Positions 9,876 through 22,127 of a DNA stretch of 64,000 nucleotides are shown in pieces. The position numbers and the translations under genes are program-made. The first letter of the stretch is position 1. The number at the start of each line of letters is the position of its first letter. The notes beneath the pieces were generated by a model. That model was given only the letters and a program-made list of their open reading frames with translations. It was not told where the DNA came from and did no database searches. The DNA comes from Margaritifera margaritifera (Eukaryota > Mollusca > Bivalvia > Unionida > Margaritiferidae), in contig JAQPZY010001558.1 in assembly GCA_029931535.1 (NCBI GenBank), positions 372,001-436,000 of the forward strand, in the 5' to 3' direction.

Positions 9876-10350
9876 CTGGTCATAGACCAGAATAGCTTAA
9901 GTGATGGCTTGTTGTCCATCTGTCATCCATCGTCTCTCCATTAGTACAAGTCTGTTATCATTACTTCCCAGAAACTACTGGGAGGATTGCTATAAAACTT
10001 ACAGACATTCATGCCAAGATCGTCCTAAATGAAACTGGTGTCAATCTGAGACGCAACATGGTCTACAAGGCAGCCATCTTGAAAATATTGTTAGCACTAC
10101 ACCTACTGAACATAATCGTCATATCAACATGGGGATTTTACTAAAAGACTATGTATTATATCTTGTAGGTATGAAATAACAATGGTGACAACTAGGCATG
10201 GGGTTTTCACTGAAAGACTTCATATGATATCAGGTTGGTCCAAAATAAAAACACTCACAGTTAGACATAGGGTTCACTGAAAGACTTTGTATGATATCTA
10301 GTTGGTCCAAGATGAAAATGGTTTTGTCAATTAGACATGGAATTTTCATT
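9876..10350 (+). repeat. Head-plus-monomer interspersed repeat, copy A
   Basis: It begins with TGGTCATAGACCAGAA-type sequence and a head of about 200 bases, then enters ~140-bp degenerate units with phrases such as ATCTTGAAAAT, CATATCAACATGGGG and GTTGGTCC. The same head occurs at about 49182, so this is a family with a defined 5' end rather than a simple satellite. No ORF. Confidence 0.65.
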
Positions 10351-10374
10351 GAAATGCTTCTTATGCATGGTTTG

Positions 10375-11560
10375 CACAGGTCTTGAAAAACCCTTGAATC
10401 TGATGTCTTGTCTTGAAAAACCCTTGAAAATTATAAAAAAGTAACAAAGCCCTTGAAAAGTCCTTAATTTTGCATTTGATTTGATGACCCTTTAAAAGCC
10501 CATGAATATTTCTTTTATTACTATCAGGTGTTTCATATTTACCTATTTAATTATTTTGTTGGATAACCAACCATTAACGATCGTTCTAATTCTTCATTTC
10601 ATAACACATTATGTTTATTTGGATACCTTCAGTATTACCCCATGTCTTATGACCAAGCTGTGATATATTTTTACTCGAGCTTCACAAAGCATAGTGTATG
10701 TGTCTTTATTGGTAAACCAGTCAGTGTAAATGGCAGATGGAGCATGGTGAACATCGATTTTGTCATTAGCTTTTACAATGGGGAACTGCGTGTTCAATCG
10801 CAAATGGATCACAGATCCCAAATACTAGTGCATTAGAGTATTCAAAGGGGACAAGGCCATGGTAATGTGTGCTTTGTGTAATAGGTTAATAGATTTTGGG
10901 AACAATTCTGGAGTACGTCCTTTCCTCACATGAAAAGTCAAATACACCAATTGTTAGTGAGCACTTTGGAATCCTCTGAACAGTTATTGATGATTTCTTT
11001 GTGGAAGACAGATTCTGAGAAAAATTATATCAGTAAGCTACAAATTCCCTTCCCCATCCTGATGGATCAAAACCCATATTTGGCCAGATCTCCCTCCAAG
11101 CAATCACAGTTAAAGTTGATAGACTTAGTGAGAAGGCAAGAAGCCACAAGACAACTAACATTTACCATTCAGTCAAACTGTCTTCAGAAAAGAGCTAAAG
11201 AAAAGGCTCAGGAATTAAATAATCTGGAATTTTTTTTTAATGATATGGTAGAATCCCTGAAAAAGTAAGATGTAGAGATTGGACATAGCTTGGAAGATAC
11301 AATACAATGATTTGACACAGTATACATTCATTTGGAAAATTAGTAACGACTGTAACGTTTGTTGACAGTGCCATTCTTGTGTATATGCTGATGTTATATT
11401 TCACATGTTATTTTAAAATTTGGAAGATGGGCTGAACATAAATACAGTAGAAGAGGTTTAAGAACTGGACTTTGAAAGTAGGTAACTTAATATAAGTAGG
11501 CCCTTGAAAAATTATAACAAGCCAGTGAAAAGTCCTTAAAGTTGGTCCTGAGATTTTTGT
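10375..11560. other. Region bounded by CCTTGAAAA direct repeats, with an unassigned 112-codon ORF
   Basis: CCCTTGAAAATTATAA...AAAGTCCTTAA-type sequence appears at about 10425-10475 and again, same orientation, at about 11500-11545. Between them, 10930-11268 (+) is an open frame of 112 codons with a lysine/glutamate-rich, probably helical C-terminus. I do not recognise it, and no splice context or homologous motif supports a function. It may be a transposon fragment. A similar CCTTGAAAA-rich block is at 51320-51665. Confidence 0.35.
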
Positions 11561-11569
11561 ATGAATCAT

Positions 11570-12790
11570 GCTTATGATATTTAGTTGATCCAGTATAAAT
11601 GTGGTGCTGAACAGACCTCTAAAATGTCTGCCTTGGTGGCCATCTTGAAAATCTTGTTGTCCCTACTTCTAATGAATGGATGGTCATATCAACATCGGTT
11701 TCTTTTTTCACTTAAGGACTTCTTATGATATTGTTGGTTATAAATGAAAATGGTGACAATGTGGCTTCGATTGTGGCCATCTTGAAAATGTTCTTGCTAC
11801 TACTACTGAACAGATAGTTGTAGCGACATGGGCTTTTTACCAAAGGGCTTCTTATGAGATGTAGTTGGTTCTAATTGAAAATGGAGCTGGTCAGACAACC
11901 AGTATGGTAGCCATATTAAAAATCTTGTTATCACTACTTCTCCAGAACGGATGGTCATATAGATATGGGGATTCACTAAAATACTTCTAATGATTTCTGT
12001 TTGGTCCTAAATAAAATTTCTGCTGATCTGACATTAGATATGAAAATCTTGTTATAAACTTCTGACTTCTGATTGGATGGTCATATCGACATAGTGTTTT
12101 CACTTAAAGATTTTTCTTATGATATGTAGTTGATCCAGTATGAAGGTTGTGCTGTTCAGACCTCCAGTATGGCCACCATGGTGGCCATATTTAAAATTTT
12201 GATTGTCGCTTTTCCTTCTGAATATGGTCGTATCAACATGGGTATCAACATGGGGTATTCAGTAAAAGACTTCTTATAATATCTGATAGGTCCTGAATGA
12301 AAATGTTGGTGATAGTTATCTAATGTGGCTACCTTGGTGATCATTTTGAAAATCTTGTTATTGCTACTTCTCTTGAACAGGTAGTAATATGATATGTAGT
12401 TGATCCTAAATGGAAAGTGTTGCCAATCAGACCTCCAGTATGGCCACTATGGTAACCATATTGAAAATCTTATTATCACTAGTTCTGAACATATTGTTAT
12501 ATAAACATGGGGTTTCACAGTAAGATTTCTTATGATGTCATGTTGGTTCCAAATCAAAATGGTGCTCAGATTTCCAACATGATGGCCATTGCAGCCATCT
12601 TAAAAATCTTATTGCTATCTCCTCTTGAAAGTAAAGTCATATCAACATGGGGTTTCACTAAAACACATCTCACTATATGTAGTTGGTCCTAAATGAAAAT
12701 GATAGCTGGGTGACCTTCCAAAATATGAAAAATCTTGTCACAGCCACTTTTCTTGAACAGATGGCTATACCAGTATATGGAGGCAGGGGG
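11570..12790 (+). repeat. Degenerate ~140-bp tandem repeat (monomers of the head-plus-monomer family)
   Basis: About eight units. ATCTTGAAAATCTTGTT-like phrases recur near 11648, 11780, 11915, 12045, 12187, 12343, 12455, 12597 and 12725, each followed by GGTCATATCAACATGGGG-like and AGTTGGTCC-like phrases. Units differ by 15-30% by eye, so the array is old. Confidence 0.75.
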
Positions 12791-15211
12791 TCTCAGATTG
12801 ATACCACCAAGCCTATGGCATTCTGTCTACTATTCTCCACTAAGAATAGTTTGTGTTTCTAATTGGAGGCACTTTTCTATATTTAGCCCTAAGGGCCTTG
12901 AAAAAGTCAGGCTATGTAGAAGGACAAAACTCAAACTAAAAAATCCTAAGAGGAGATGAATTGACTTGTTACCTCCCCCCATTGTCATTTGACAGCTTCT
13001 GTGTAATACTTCAAACAATACATCATTCACTAGAAAATGATCATAAAAGGTAATTGCTAAAATATTTTCTCGCAAAATCTTTTATAAATTTTGCAATCAG
13101 TTCTCTATTGAGAGATAAAGAGAAGAAAAGACTTAAAACATTTATTTCAGATTACATGTATTTGGAGTGATAATGATATTTGCTTATCATCATAAAAAAA
13201 GGAACATGATTATCAATATCTCGCAATTTATGTTAATTCCTTTGATCCTGTTTAAAGTACCATATTATCAGATCCTTTCAAACCATCAGTATTCTTTTTA
13301 ATACTTCTTTTAATTAAAAAGACATCTTTCTTCAGGGATGGTGCTGGCTTTAAAAAAGTTGTCGCCAAAATGATCGCAAATCTCAATATTTTGTTGCCAA
13401 TTTTCAAAAAGTGTCGCCAAGCAAGGAGTATTTTTCCATGTCTAATAATGTAGTGGGCAATGAAAATTGAAAAAGATGGAGTATTTATTCATTTATTGAC
13501 AGCAGACAATACAATACCACAATATTACAGAATAAATCATTGCATGACTGTTTTGTATACTTATTTATAATGTTTTGCACTAGTAAAATGTTGTTTAATA
13601 AAAATAATAAAATCGAATGTCACATGAGTATGCGTCGTGATTTTACGGCTGCCCACTTGCTAAATGCAGTTTCAAAGTCTAAGTCTCCTTCACATTCGTA
13701 CATGCCGATTCTCATTAGATTCTCTCTCTTTGATGTACTTAACTTCAGACAAATTGGGTTGTTCCACTTAGTGTACTTTACCTATGCAAATTAGCCTAAT
13801 GGGCTCTCCCTCAGCAGTGCTCAAAGGATTTGACATGACACATCACCCTAGCTATTGTGAGCCAATTCAATAAATCTCTGAAAGGTGTCGTTTATCTTTG
13901 ACCGCCTTACCTTTTAATTGTCTTTAAACAGTTGTATAAACTGACCGACTTTTTATCATATTAAATGATACACTGTATCCAGTTTATTACATACTCAGTA
14001 TTTATTTGTAAATTTCTTGTGTCGGCTGAACAGTAGAATCTTAAGCTGCCTGTCTTAGCTAGACGAGAACCGTGTATATTTCAGTGTCATAGGGTCACAG
14101 GGGTGTGATTGATACATTCTGTCGTGTGCCTCAAAGCCTTATTATGTACATATTTCAATATAGTTTTCTAAAGTTTCTAAAGACTACCTGTTCAAGACTA
14201 GTTTTCTTTATAATATTTTCTTCTTTTTTTTTCCCGCACTGACACACGGATAATCAGCACACGGAAAATTGAGAGTATGCCTATGTGTATAGTATTTATT
14301 GAAAATAGTTTACCTCTTATAGGGCAAGAAAGCCTTATACATTTGCATAAAATCAATTTATGTATGAGAATAAATGGTAACCTAGGAAATATTCAATCGG
14401 GATGGACCTAATCATTTGAATGTAAAATTCTTGAAGATTGTCCGAAAAGTATGAAACGCACCCCCCCCTTCACACACACACAAATTCAGCCCCCGTTTTG
14501 CAATTATTCCTGTAATAGTAGCAATTCCAAATGTAACAAATGTTTCAACCACCTCTCCCTCAAAAACAATGAATTGACGACTTGCGCCTTGATACACACA
14601 TCACAGAACATCAGTTTTAATTTTCTATCATATCTCAGCCACGGATGCCCAAATTTCCAACTGTCAAGAAATGCACTAAATCCAAATGCTGTTAATTTTG
14701 TTAACTTAATCTTAGGATGAGATGATGAACACGAAAAGTCTAACTTACATTTACCCATTACAGTATATAGTTCTGATTGAGACTGAATTTTATTTTTCAT
14801 TTACTTCGTATTTATACAGAACGATTGGGGCTTCAAAGGTAATCAGTTTTCTTTGAAGTTTCAGCAAACCTTTTTTTTTCTGGTACATTCCCCCCCCCCG
14901 ATAAAGGATTAGCGGTCGTTTGGTCGATTGTAGCTAGTCCAGTAGCATGACTATTGGAGTGTATCACCGCATACAGTACTCAGGCCAGATGTCAGCATAA
15001 GCGGTCAATATGAACAAAGGATTTGTTTATGTAACAATAGATAGATTCTGGTGCATTGTATACCCAAGTTTGCGGCTTCCTTTCATGGTGCCTTTGAATT
15101 CCTCCACTCCAAACCCAAGATTGTATATACAAGTTTTAGCAGTCAAAAACATTGTCGCCAAAAAAATCGCCAGATGGTATATTTTGTCGCCAATCAGGAA
15201 AAAAAATCGCA
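12791..15211. other. Non-coding intron DNA with two GTCGCCAA-rich patches
   Basis: No exon or intact ORF. GTCGCCAAAATGATCGCAAA-type sequence at about 13355-13425 recurs near 15150-15235 (TGTCGCCAAAAAAATCGCC), suggesting copies of one element end. Homopolymer C runs occur at 14460-14467 and 14890-14899. Overlapping short frames on both strands around 14450-14800 have no supporting features. Confidence 0.5.
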
Positions 15212-15531
15212 ATTTGCGACATTGGCGATGCCCAGCGCGATTTCTGCTTTCTTGCACTATATTGTTGTTCCTATGTTAAAATGATACTGATCCAACCTCA
15301 AAAATGGCTGCCTTCATGGCCATCCAGAAAATCTTAATATAACTCTTTCTTCTGAGCGGATGGCCATATCGATTTGCGACATTGGCGATGCCCAGCGCGA
15401 TTTCTGCTTTCTTGCACTATATTGTTGTTCCTATGTTAAAATGATACTGATCCAACCTCAAAAATGGCTGCCTTCATGGCCATCCAGAAAATCTTAATAT
15501 AACTCTTTCTTCTGAGCGGATGGCCATATCG
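15212..15531. repeat. 160-bp exact tandem duplication
   Basis: 15212-15371 and 15372-15531 read the same, starting ATTTGCGACATTGGCGATG. The duplicated unit joins a GTCGCCAA-type patch to part of a head-plus-monomer repeat (GGCCATCCAGAAAATC...), so the junction of the two repeats was duplicated. Confidence 0.9.
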
Positions 15532-15775
15532 ATTTGGGGTTTTCCACAAAAACACTATAGCAATATGTAACTGGATATGAATGTGAATGGTGCATATCTG
15601 ATGGCCAGCATGTCACCATAGAGGCCATCTCGAAAATCTGATCACTACTTACCTTGCAAGAATGGTGGCATTGACATGGGCTTTTCACTGAAACAATTTG
15701 TACAAGATGTAATTGGTTCTGAATGAAAATGGTGCATATGTGATCTCCAGCATAAATACACATTTATGAAGGAGT
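15532..15775 (+). repeat. Further monomers of the ~140-bp family
   Basis: TGGGGTTTTCCACAAAAACA..., GGCCATCTCGAAAATC and CATTGACATGGGCTTTTCAC repeat the phrases of the 11570-12790 array in the same order. About two degenerate units. Confidence 0.6.
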
Positions 15776-16685
15776 TTACAAACCAGACCTAATTAACCTG
15801 GATATCAAATCAAAGTTAATTGCTTGTATTTTTTTACCTCATTGAGCTTATGAGCATGGTGACTTGTACATATATAAAGTAATTTTGACCAGACTTTGTA
15901 TTTAGTTGCATTCCAATAAACAACTTGATAGCAGCACTTTGACGTTGAATACAATTTAAGGTCAAAGGTCTTGACTCAAGTTTTTAGCTGTACTGGGTTG
16001 TGAGTATGATAACACAAACATGTATGGATGGATCTTTATCAAACCATGTTTGTGGATATATCTGAAGAATAGTCTGAATGATGTCATTTCAGTAACTTGT
16101 TTGCTTTTTTTTATCCAAACAAAAATAATTATAGATTTAACCAAAACTGTACTTGTGGGTATATCTTGACATAGACTGGAACAATTAAGTTTATTGACCT
16201 TCTATTCATGATATCAGGTTCTAGGTCAATGACCATGACAAAGAATTTTGTACTACACTTACATGTATCTTTTTCATGTTAACTTTAACATGTAAGAAAA
16301 TATTTTGTTACCAAATTTGGTATGTTGGAGTTTCACAAGAATATCAGAGATGGTTTCATAATATTTGAAACTGTTGTGACCTGTTTTAAAGTACATCTAT
16401 GTCAGAAAATCCTAGTCATGTTTTGAGATTATCAGTTTTTTTTTCTTTTCCAGTTACATTTGTCATACAATGGAATAAAACAATTATCACTGATTCAATA
16501 GTAATAAAATTGGAAGCACTTCAATGGTGATAAAAATGGTACCACCACTGTGGCAATGGCAATACCATATCTGGAACCAATTTATCTCCCCATAATATTA
16601 ATTTAAACTCCAATCTTCCCCTGTGTTAACTATATAGAAAGATTTTGCAAATTGCATTAAGCATTGTAATTGAATTTCATTTCAG
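15776..16685 (+). other. Intron sequence, no feature seen
   Basis: AT-rich with runs of T. A pyrimidine tract leads to the acceptor at 16685. Nothing else stands out. Confidence 0.5.
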
Positions 16686-16820
16686 ATATGTGCCCATTTA
16701 AGTTGGCAGTGGACATTCTATAGTTTTGGTTCCCTAGGGTTTATATGGGCATTTATCTGGATCTATTTCTACAAGGAAAATAGGAGCTCCAATGATGAGG
16801 AGTTTGTTGAGCCCCCAAAG
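16686..16820 (+). CDS. SLC17-like transporter, exon 3 of those visible
   Basis: Acceptor TTTCAG ends at 16685 and donor GTAAGA starts at 16821; both boundaries are phase 0. The 45 residues include the S-W-Q-W-T-F-Y-S-F-G-S-L-G motif and a helix (FIWAFIWIYFYKE), matching transmembrane segment 6 of SLC17 carriers (family pattern: W...FY.fG..g..W). It ends in an acidic, hydrophilic stretch (SSNDEEFVEPPK), the expected start of the central cytoplasmic loop between the two six-helix halves. Confidence 0.9.
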
Positions 16821-17100
16821 GTAAGAGAAAGGAAAATTATGAAATGAAACAGGTTAATTCCAAAATATGTTCCCACATTATAAAAGATAAATTGCAGTAT
16901 AAATAAAGGTCAATAGAATAGTTTTTCTCAACCACCAAACATAGATATCTGGAGTTTTACCCTGGGGGTAGATAAGTTAACACACTACCTTTTCCATCAT
17001 TTACCTTATGTCAGAGATGTAACATGCACATAAACATAGATTGTTTCAGTTTATGCAAAAGTTGTTTGCTGAAAAATAGTGCACGTGGTAGGTGAGAAAC

Positions 17101-17410
17101 AGAATATTCCCAGTGTGTATAGACAGGATAAGAAATATTCCCAGTGTGTATAGACAGGATAAGAAATATTCCCAGTGTGTATAGACAGGATAAGAAATAT
17201 TCCCAGTGTGTATAGACAGGATAAGAAATATTCCCAGTGTGTATAGACAGAATAAGAAATATTCCCAGTGTGTATAGACAGGATAAGAAATATTCCCAGT
17301 GTGTATAGACAGGATAAGAAATATTCCCAGTGTGTATAGACAGAATAAGAAATATTCCCAGTGTGTATAGACAGAATAAGAAATATTCCCTGTGTGTATA
17401 GACAGGATAA
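17101..17410. repeat. 31-bp minisatellite, about ten copies
   Basis: Unit AATATTCCCAGTGTGTATAG plus ACAGGATAAGA, 31 bases long, with a C/A-type variant (ACAGGATA or ACAGAATA) in some copies. Because 31 is not a multiple of three, long frames appear on the minus strand reading the same repeat in rotating frames; they are not genes. Confidence 0.95.
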
Positions 17411-17481
17411 AATATATAACCTACAGGGAATACAGATCTGTACATGAGGCGCATTTACCAAGGTCTTCGGCAGGCTTAGAA

Positions 17482-17790
17482 CTGTATTTTGAGCCATAGT
17501 AAGCCTAGACCCCAGTACAAATCTTATCTTCCTATGCTGTCCACATGCATGGGGAAGATTCTAATAGTTTTATATGTGAACTGTATTTTGAGCCATGGCA
17601 AGCCTAGACCTCAGTACAAATCTTATCTTCCTATGCTGTCCACATACATGAGGAAGATTCTAATAGTTTTATATGTGAACTGTATTTTGAGCCATGGCAA
17701 GCCTAGACCCCAGTACAAATCTTATCTTCCTATGCTGTCCACATACATGAGGAAGATTCTAATAGTTTTATATGTGAACTGTATTTTGAT
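17482..17790. repeat. 99-bp tandem repeat, three copies plus a partial
   Basis: Unit begins CTGTATTTTGAGCCATGGCA and repeats at 17482, 17581 and 17680, with a short fourth start at 17779. Differences are single bases (ATGCATGGGGA versus ATACATGAGGA). Confidence 0.93.
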
Positions 17791-18044
17791 CTACATTAAT
17801 GTAAAAACTGGGTAATAAGCGCATACTTGAAAATAAGTGTATATAAAAAATAATTGCACATGACCTTTTCTTTGTACCAAAAATAAGTGCATATATGTGT
17901 GTACAGATGTAAAATTTATTTTTTCTGCCCTTAAATTAATGATAAGCATGACCATTTATCTATTTACAGTACCTTTTTCTGTTACTGACTTTCCCATATC
18001 TTATCTCATCTTTCATTGATCAATCATATTTTATGTAATATATT

Positions 18045-18306
18045 GTCAGATATGGTTGATAAGCATAAATAATCTGGTTGATAAGCATAAATATTCTGGT
18101 TGATAAGTAAATAATCTGGTTGGTAAGTATAAATTATCTGGTTGATATGCATATATAATCTGGTTGGTAAGTATAAATTATCTGGTTGATAAGCATAAAT
18201 GATCTGGTTGATAAGCATAAATAATCTGGTTGATAAGTAAATAATCTGGTTGGTAAGTATAAATTATCTGGTTGATAAGCATAAATAATCTGGTTGATAA
18301 GCATAC
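18045..18306. repeat. ~20-bp minisatellite (CTGGTTGATAAGCATAAATA)
   Basis: About twelve units of 18-22 bases. Variation alternates GATAAGCATAAAT with GGTAAGTATAAATT and GATAAGTAAAT, giving a partial higher-order pattern in which a block of several units is repeated. Confidence 0.88.
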
Positions 18307-18596
18307 ACCTTGAAACATGGGTAAAATATTTTTGATTTATTTCACTTTATGTAAGCAGATATACAAATAAGCACATATAACATTCACTAATTTTAAAAAA
18401 TCAGCTTATATTACTACTATCAGATTTAACCATTGCTTCCCATATAAAAATCTAACCCTATTGCCTGTACCTACCATATGATGTTCATGATGTCATACCA
18501 TTGCTCCCCAGAAAGAAACACATACCAGTAAACTCTGAGGCAACTTCATCTTGAAGCAATTATGTTCTTGCTTTGATTGAAAAGCCTAAAAGTTAA
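18307..18596 (+). other. Intron sequence between minisatellite and piggyBac-like element
   Basis: No feature seen. It ends in TTAA (18593-18596), the likely target site of the next element. Confidence 0.4.
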
Positions 18597-19807
18597 CCCT
18601 TTCTCCTGTAAGTTATCATTTGTTATCACTACCCGATTTCGCAAGTTATCATTTGTTATCATTTCATGATGAAAATGTACCAACTTGTGTTTCAAAACTT
18701 AAAACATCAATATGTAAATACCAGTGTGTGTTTTTACAACAGAATCGGTGAAAGCACTTTAAAAATAGATTTTGTGAAGATTTTAACTGCCGTGCTTGCG
18801 TTATTTTCTTCATAATATCAGTTCGAAACTGTAAGTGAACCTGTCAGAGGGCAGAAGGGTAATAATGGCAGACATCGCGGTGTCTAGTAAGTACCTGTTC
18901 ATTAAACTGGCTGTTTTTGTAATTCATTTGGCACATACATTAAGGAAAATATACAATTTGTAGAAAGCAAAATCTAAATATTATGTGATAGAAGATTTAG
19001 CTAAAACAAAAATTTTTTGTTAGGTCAGAAACATATAGGACAATGTGATGTTGTGGAATTCAAGAAGCGCTATAAGGTAAAATTGTTTTCTTACATCGCT
19101 CATTTTTGTGAAAATGTGACAAAAAGCAGTGAAGCAAATAATATCTAACCAATAGACAAGTATATACACAAATATTAAAACCATAAATTTGCAATCCTAT
19201 TCATGGATTGTTGTAACAAAGCTAAAAATACGAAAATCCCTGTTTCTGAAAATAGATGCATCCACATGACGTGTGTTGCGCCATTTTTACTCTTGGCTGT
19301 GTAGCGAGAAAGTTGTAAAGAAGGATCTACTTCATTCATATATCGACTTTAATGTTTCAGTTCATCGTCAATGAATAGCTAAGGTAATATTTTATTGGCA
19401 ACAATGAAATTAAACATCACAAGTTTTGATGTTATTATATATAGAGAGCTTGAAATATTCACAGTTCAGGTGTTACTAATTATAGAATTTTCAAGCACAG
19501 TACAATCACCTTCACAAAAACATATTTTCCAAGTTATTCATGGTCTCACGTGGCCTGCTTGACAAACTTGGGCATATTAAAGGTTATTACAAACATATTT
19601 CAAAATGTGTTCTTGTTATTGTCCTTTCAAAATAACACACAAGAAAGAACAAGTATGACATATATAGTGAGTGGATTGAGCTATGGTAATTAGAACAAGT
19701 AATTGCAGACATCATATTTTTTTAGCTTGATCTTCATTAGTTTGGTACTACATCATGACATTGTTGCACCGCAGAATGCAGATCTTAAATGCGAAAATGT
19801 CAAAATG

Positions 19808-19995
19808 AAATCCTCAGACAAGTCGTGTGTTTCAGGCTTTAATAGCGAAGAGACTAACTGTGTTCCCTGATTGCCAGATTGGGTGTCAGATTCTGAATTA
19901 AATGAGATTGAAGAGAGCAGTGATATAGATTTTAATGATCTTAGTGATGTGGTTAAGCATAGGGTAAATCTATTTATGCAGGTGTGTAATGAATA
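19808..19995 (+). other. Acidic-coding stretch of unknown origin
   Basis: The + strand reads S-D-S-E-L-N-E-I-E-E-S-S-D-I-D-F after one in-frame stop. Acidic stretches like this are common at the N-terminus of piggyBac-like transposases, but this one runs opposite to the pseudogene at 20166-22013. It may be a fragment of a second copy or a chance frame. Confidence 0.25.
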
Positions 19996-20165
19996 ATAAA
20001 GATTATCTTACCAAATGATATTTTCGTTTCATTGAAGAGCTGATTTTGAATATAAATATCTGCTATCTAGTAAATCAGTTGTTCTCAAACTTTCGTGTTC
20101 ATTGAGGAAAAAACCAAACATGACAATAAAACAAATTATTTACAACTGTATTGCAGATATCTTTG

Positions 20166-22013
20166 TTACTCCTCTAGAATGAGCATGCTTTGACGCAACA
20201 CACAGTGACATTCTATACTGCAGAGATGGACATTGCAAATGACACAGCCAAATTTGGTTTCCTTCCTTCTCTTTTCCCCATGTTTTTTGCAGTATTTGCA
20301 GGTTGATTTTTTTCTTTTAAGTGTCTGCAGTCTGTGTGGGTTAATATTGTCTGGTGTCACTGGGGCTACAGATTTTCACTGCATGGCAACCTTCCTTAAC
20401 CTGCACTTAAACTTTATGTCATCTGCTTGACCAAATTGATTTGAAAACTAACTGTCTGAATCACTTCCTTTCTCTTGACTCTCATGATGACTCTGTATCA
20501 TTGTTATAAAGGCATTGATGATGCAGATGTTGACTACAAAGTGGAACATATATCGCCACCATTTCTTAGATGCTCTTTCAACAGGATATTTAACCCTGAG
20601 CTGGTCACATATGTCAACCCCTCGACAGTACTCCTGGTAGTTTGTGACTGCTCTTGGATGGTTGTCCTATGGCACTGTTCCATATTTCTGTTTCCGGTTG
20701 GCAATATCAATGATGGTTGGGTCTGCTGATGTGGATAAAACTGTAACTGGTTTCTTGTCCTTCTACAATGTGGCAGTCTGGTTTCCATACTGTCTGATAA
20801 GATGGTTTACTTGCTCCATGTATGGTGGGTATTTAAACTCCTCAGGGAAGCCTCTATGTTTTTTTTCTGATAGTGCCACTAGCATAGATACCATGTCTCA
20901 GTAAGCATCATACCAGTCAGATGGATGTGAAAGAGTTGTCAAAGTATACATGGTAATATTTGCTTCTCAATGGTTTTGTTAGCCTTTGGACAACTCAATA
21001 GCCAAGACCCTTCCTGCTGTGTAATCACTACTATATTTGTGCATGTTTTGTTTGTCTTTTAATAATTGTAATGTTTATTGTAAGGATGAAAGACAATAAA
21101 ATATGTATATATCTTCCTCCTGTGCTCTCTGTTTGTGAGTGTGTGTGTCCGCTTTGCAATTTACTTTTTGAAAGAAATGCATTATTTGTTATTTATTTAT
21201 AAATGTGTGAATATATAAACCTTCATCAATGGTTTGATGTTGGTGAGGCTTGTACATCTTCTCAATGTTGGCCAGAACTTCATCTAGTACAGGTCGCATT
21301 TTGTGAAGTTTGTCATGATTAGGGTGATCTGCAGGGAAATTTGCAGTGTCATCATTTAGGTGAAAGTACTGGAGCAGTTTTTCAAACCTTCTGCGTGGCA
21401 TTGCATCTTTAATTCCTTCATTGGAAAGAAACTTGTCATTCGACCAATAAAAACTATAGTCAGGGGCCTGTATTATGCCCATAAGAATCAACGTGCCAAG
21501 AAAGGCAGACATCTCAGGCACACTTCGAGTTTGGATCACAAGTTTCATGATCCTCCTGTTGTTGGCTGCAAATTTGTTGGTTTCAATTACAATCTTTTCA
21601 AAAAGTCGAACTGGAAAATATAAATGGAAATAGTCTAGTTCTGGTGCTGTTTCTGGGAAATTATGTGATTGTCCTGACTACTGAATAAATGGACTAATGT
21701 CATGATCTTGCATGTCTGCTAACTAATTTGGCTGATCATCCTCAGTGTCACTCGAGTCTGAGGACATTTCAGTGTTGATATCTGATGACAAAATGTCAGA
21801 TCCTACGTCATAAATGACATCGTTATTAATTAAATCGGGTATTTAATTGGAACTGAATCCAGAAAAAACGTTTTCGCTTCCAGACAAATCACTGTAATTT
21901 AAAGACAAGGACGAAATCACCATGACAAAATCAGGGAATTCACTTAGTAAATGCAAAATTTCACTTCCAGTATCGTCTGTTGATATGATTTGATTGAAAC
22001 TTTGCATATTGAA
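20166..22013 (-). pseudogene. piggyBac-like transposase pseudogene
   Basis: Reading the minus strand: an acidic N-terminus (about 21720-22013, S-S-D-S-S-D-T-E-D-D), then the N-terminal part of the DDE_Tnp_1_7-type domain. Visible are F-E-K-I-V-I-E-T-N-K-F-A (about 21575-21610) and the stretch with G-I-I-Q-A-P, Y-W-S-N-D and I-D-E (21189-21548). The D of I-D-E is the probable first catalytic acid. A gap with unrelated sequence follows at about 20910-21185. The C-terminal part of the domain (G-V-D-I-C-D-Q-L and K-K-W-W-R-Y) is at about 20540-20770, then a cysteine-rich C-terminal zinc domain at 20166-20360 (C-K-Y-C, C-V-I-C). There are at least three in-frame stops and a deletion, so it is not functional. 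piggyBac transposases cut and paste at TTAA. Confidence 0.8.
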
Positions 22014-22127
22014 AAGATCGGAAGAAATTAACAACACAAATATTCTTAATTTTGTTACCTTATTTCATATGTCCCACATTTATGGCAGATTTCATATTTT
22101 AAACACCTTAAAACATCATTATACATA

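Noticed and set aside
14450..14800. Opposed frames of 61-98 codons
   Set aside because: Both strands open over the same stretch with no motif; most likely chance.
17011..17497. Two overlapping ~147-codon minus-strand frames with Y-T-H-W-E-Y-F repeats
   Set aside because: They are translations of a 31-bp minisatellite; the repeat unit is not a multiple of three and every frame is open by chance.
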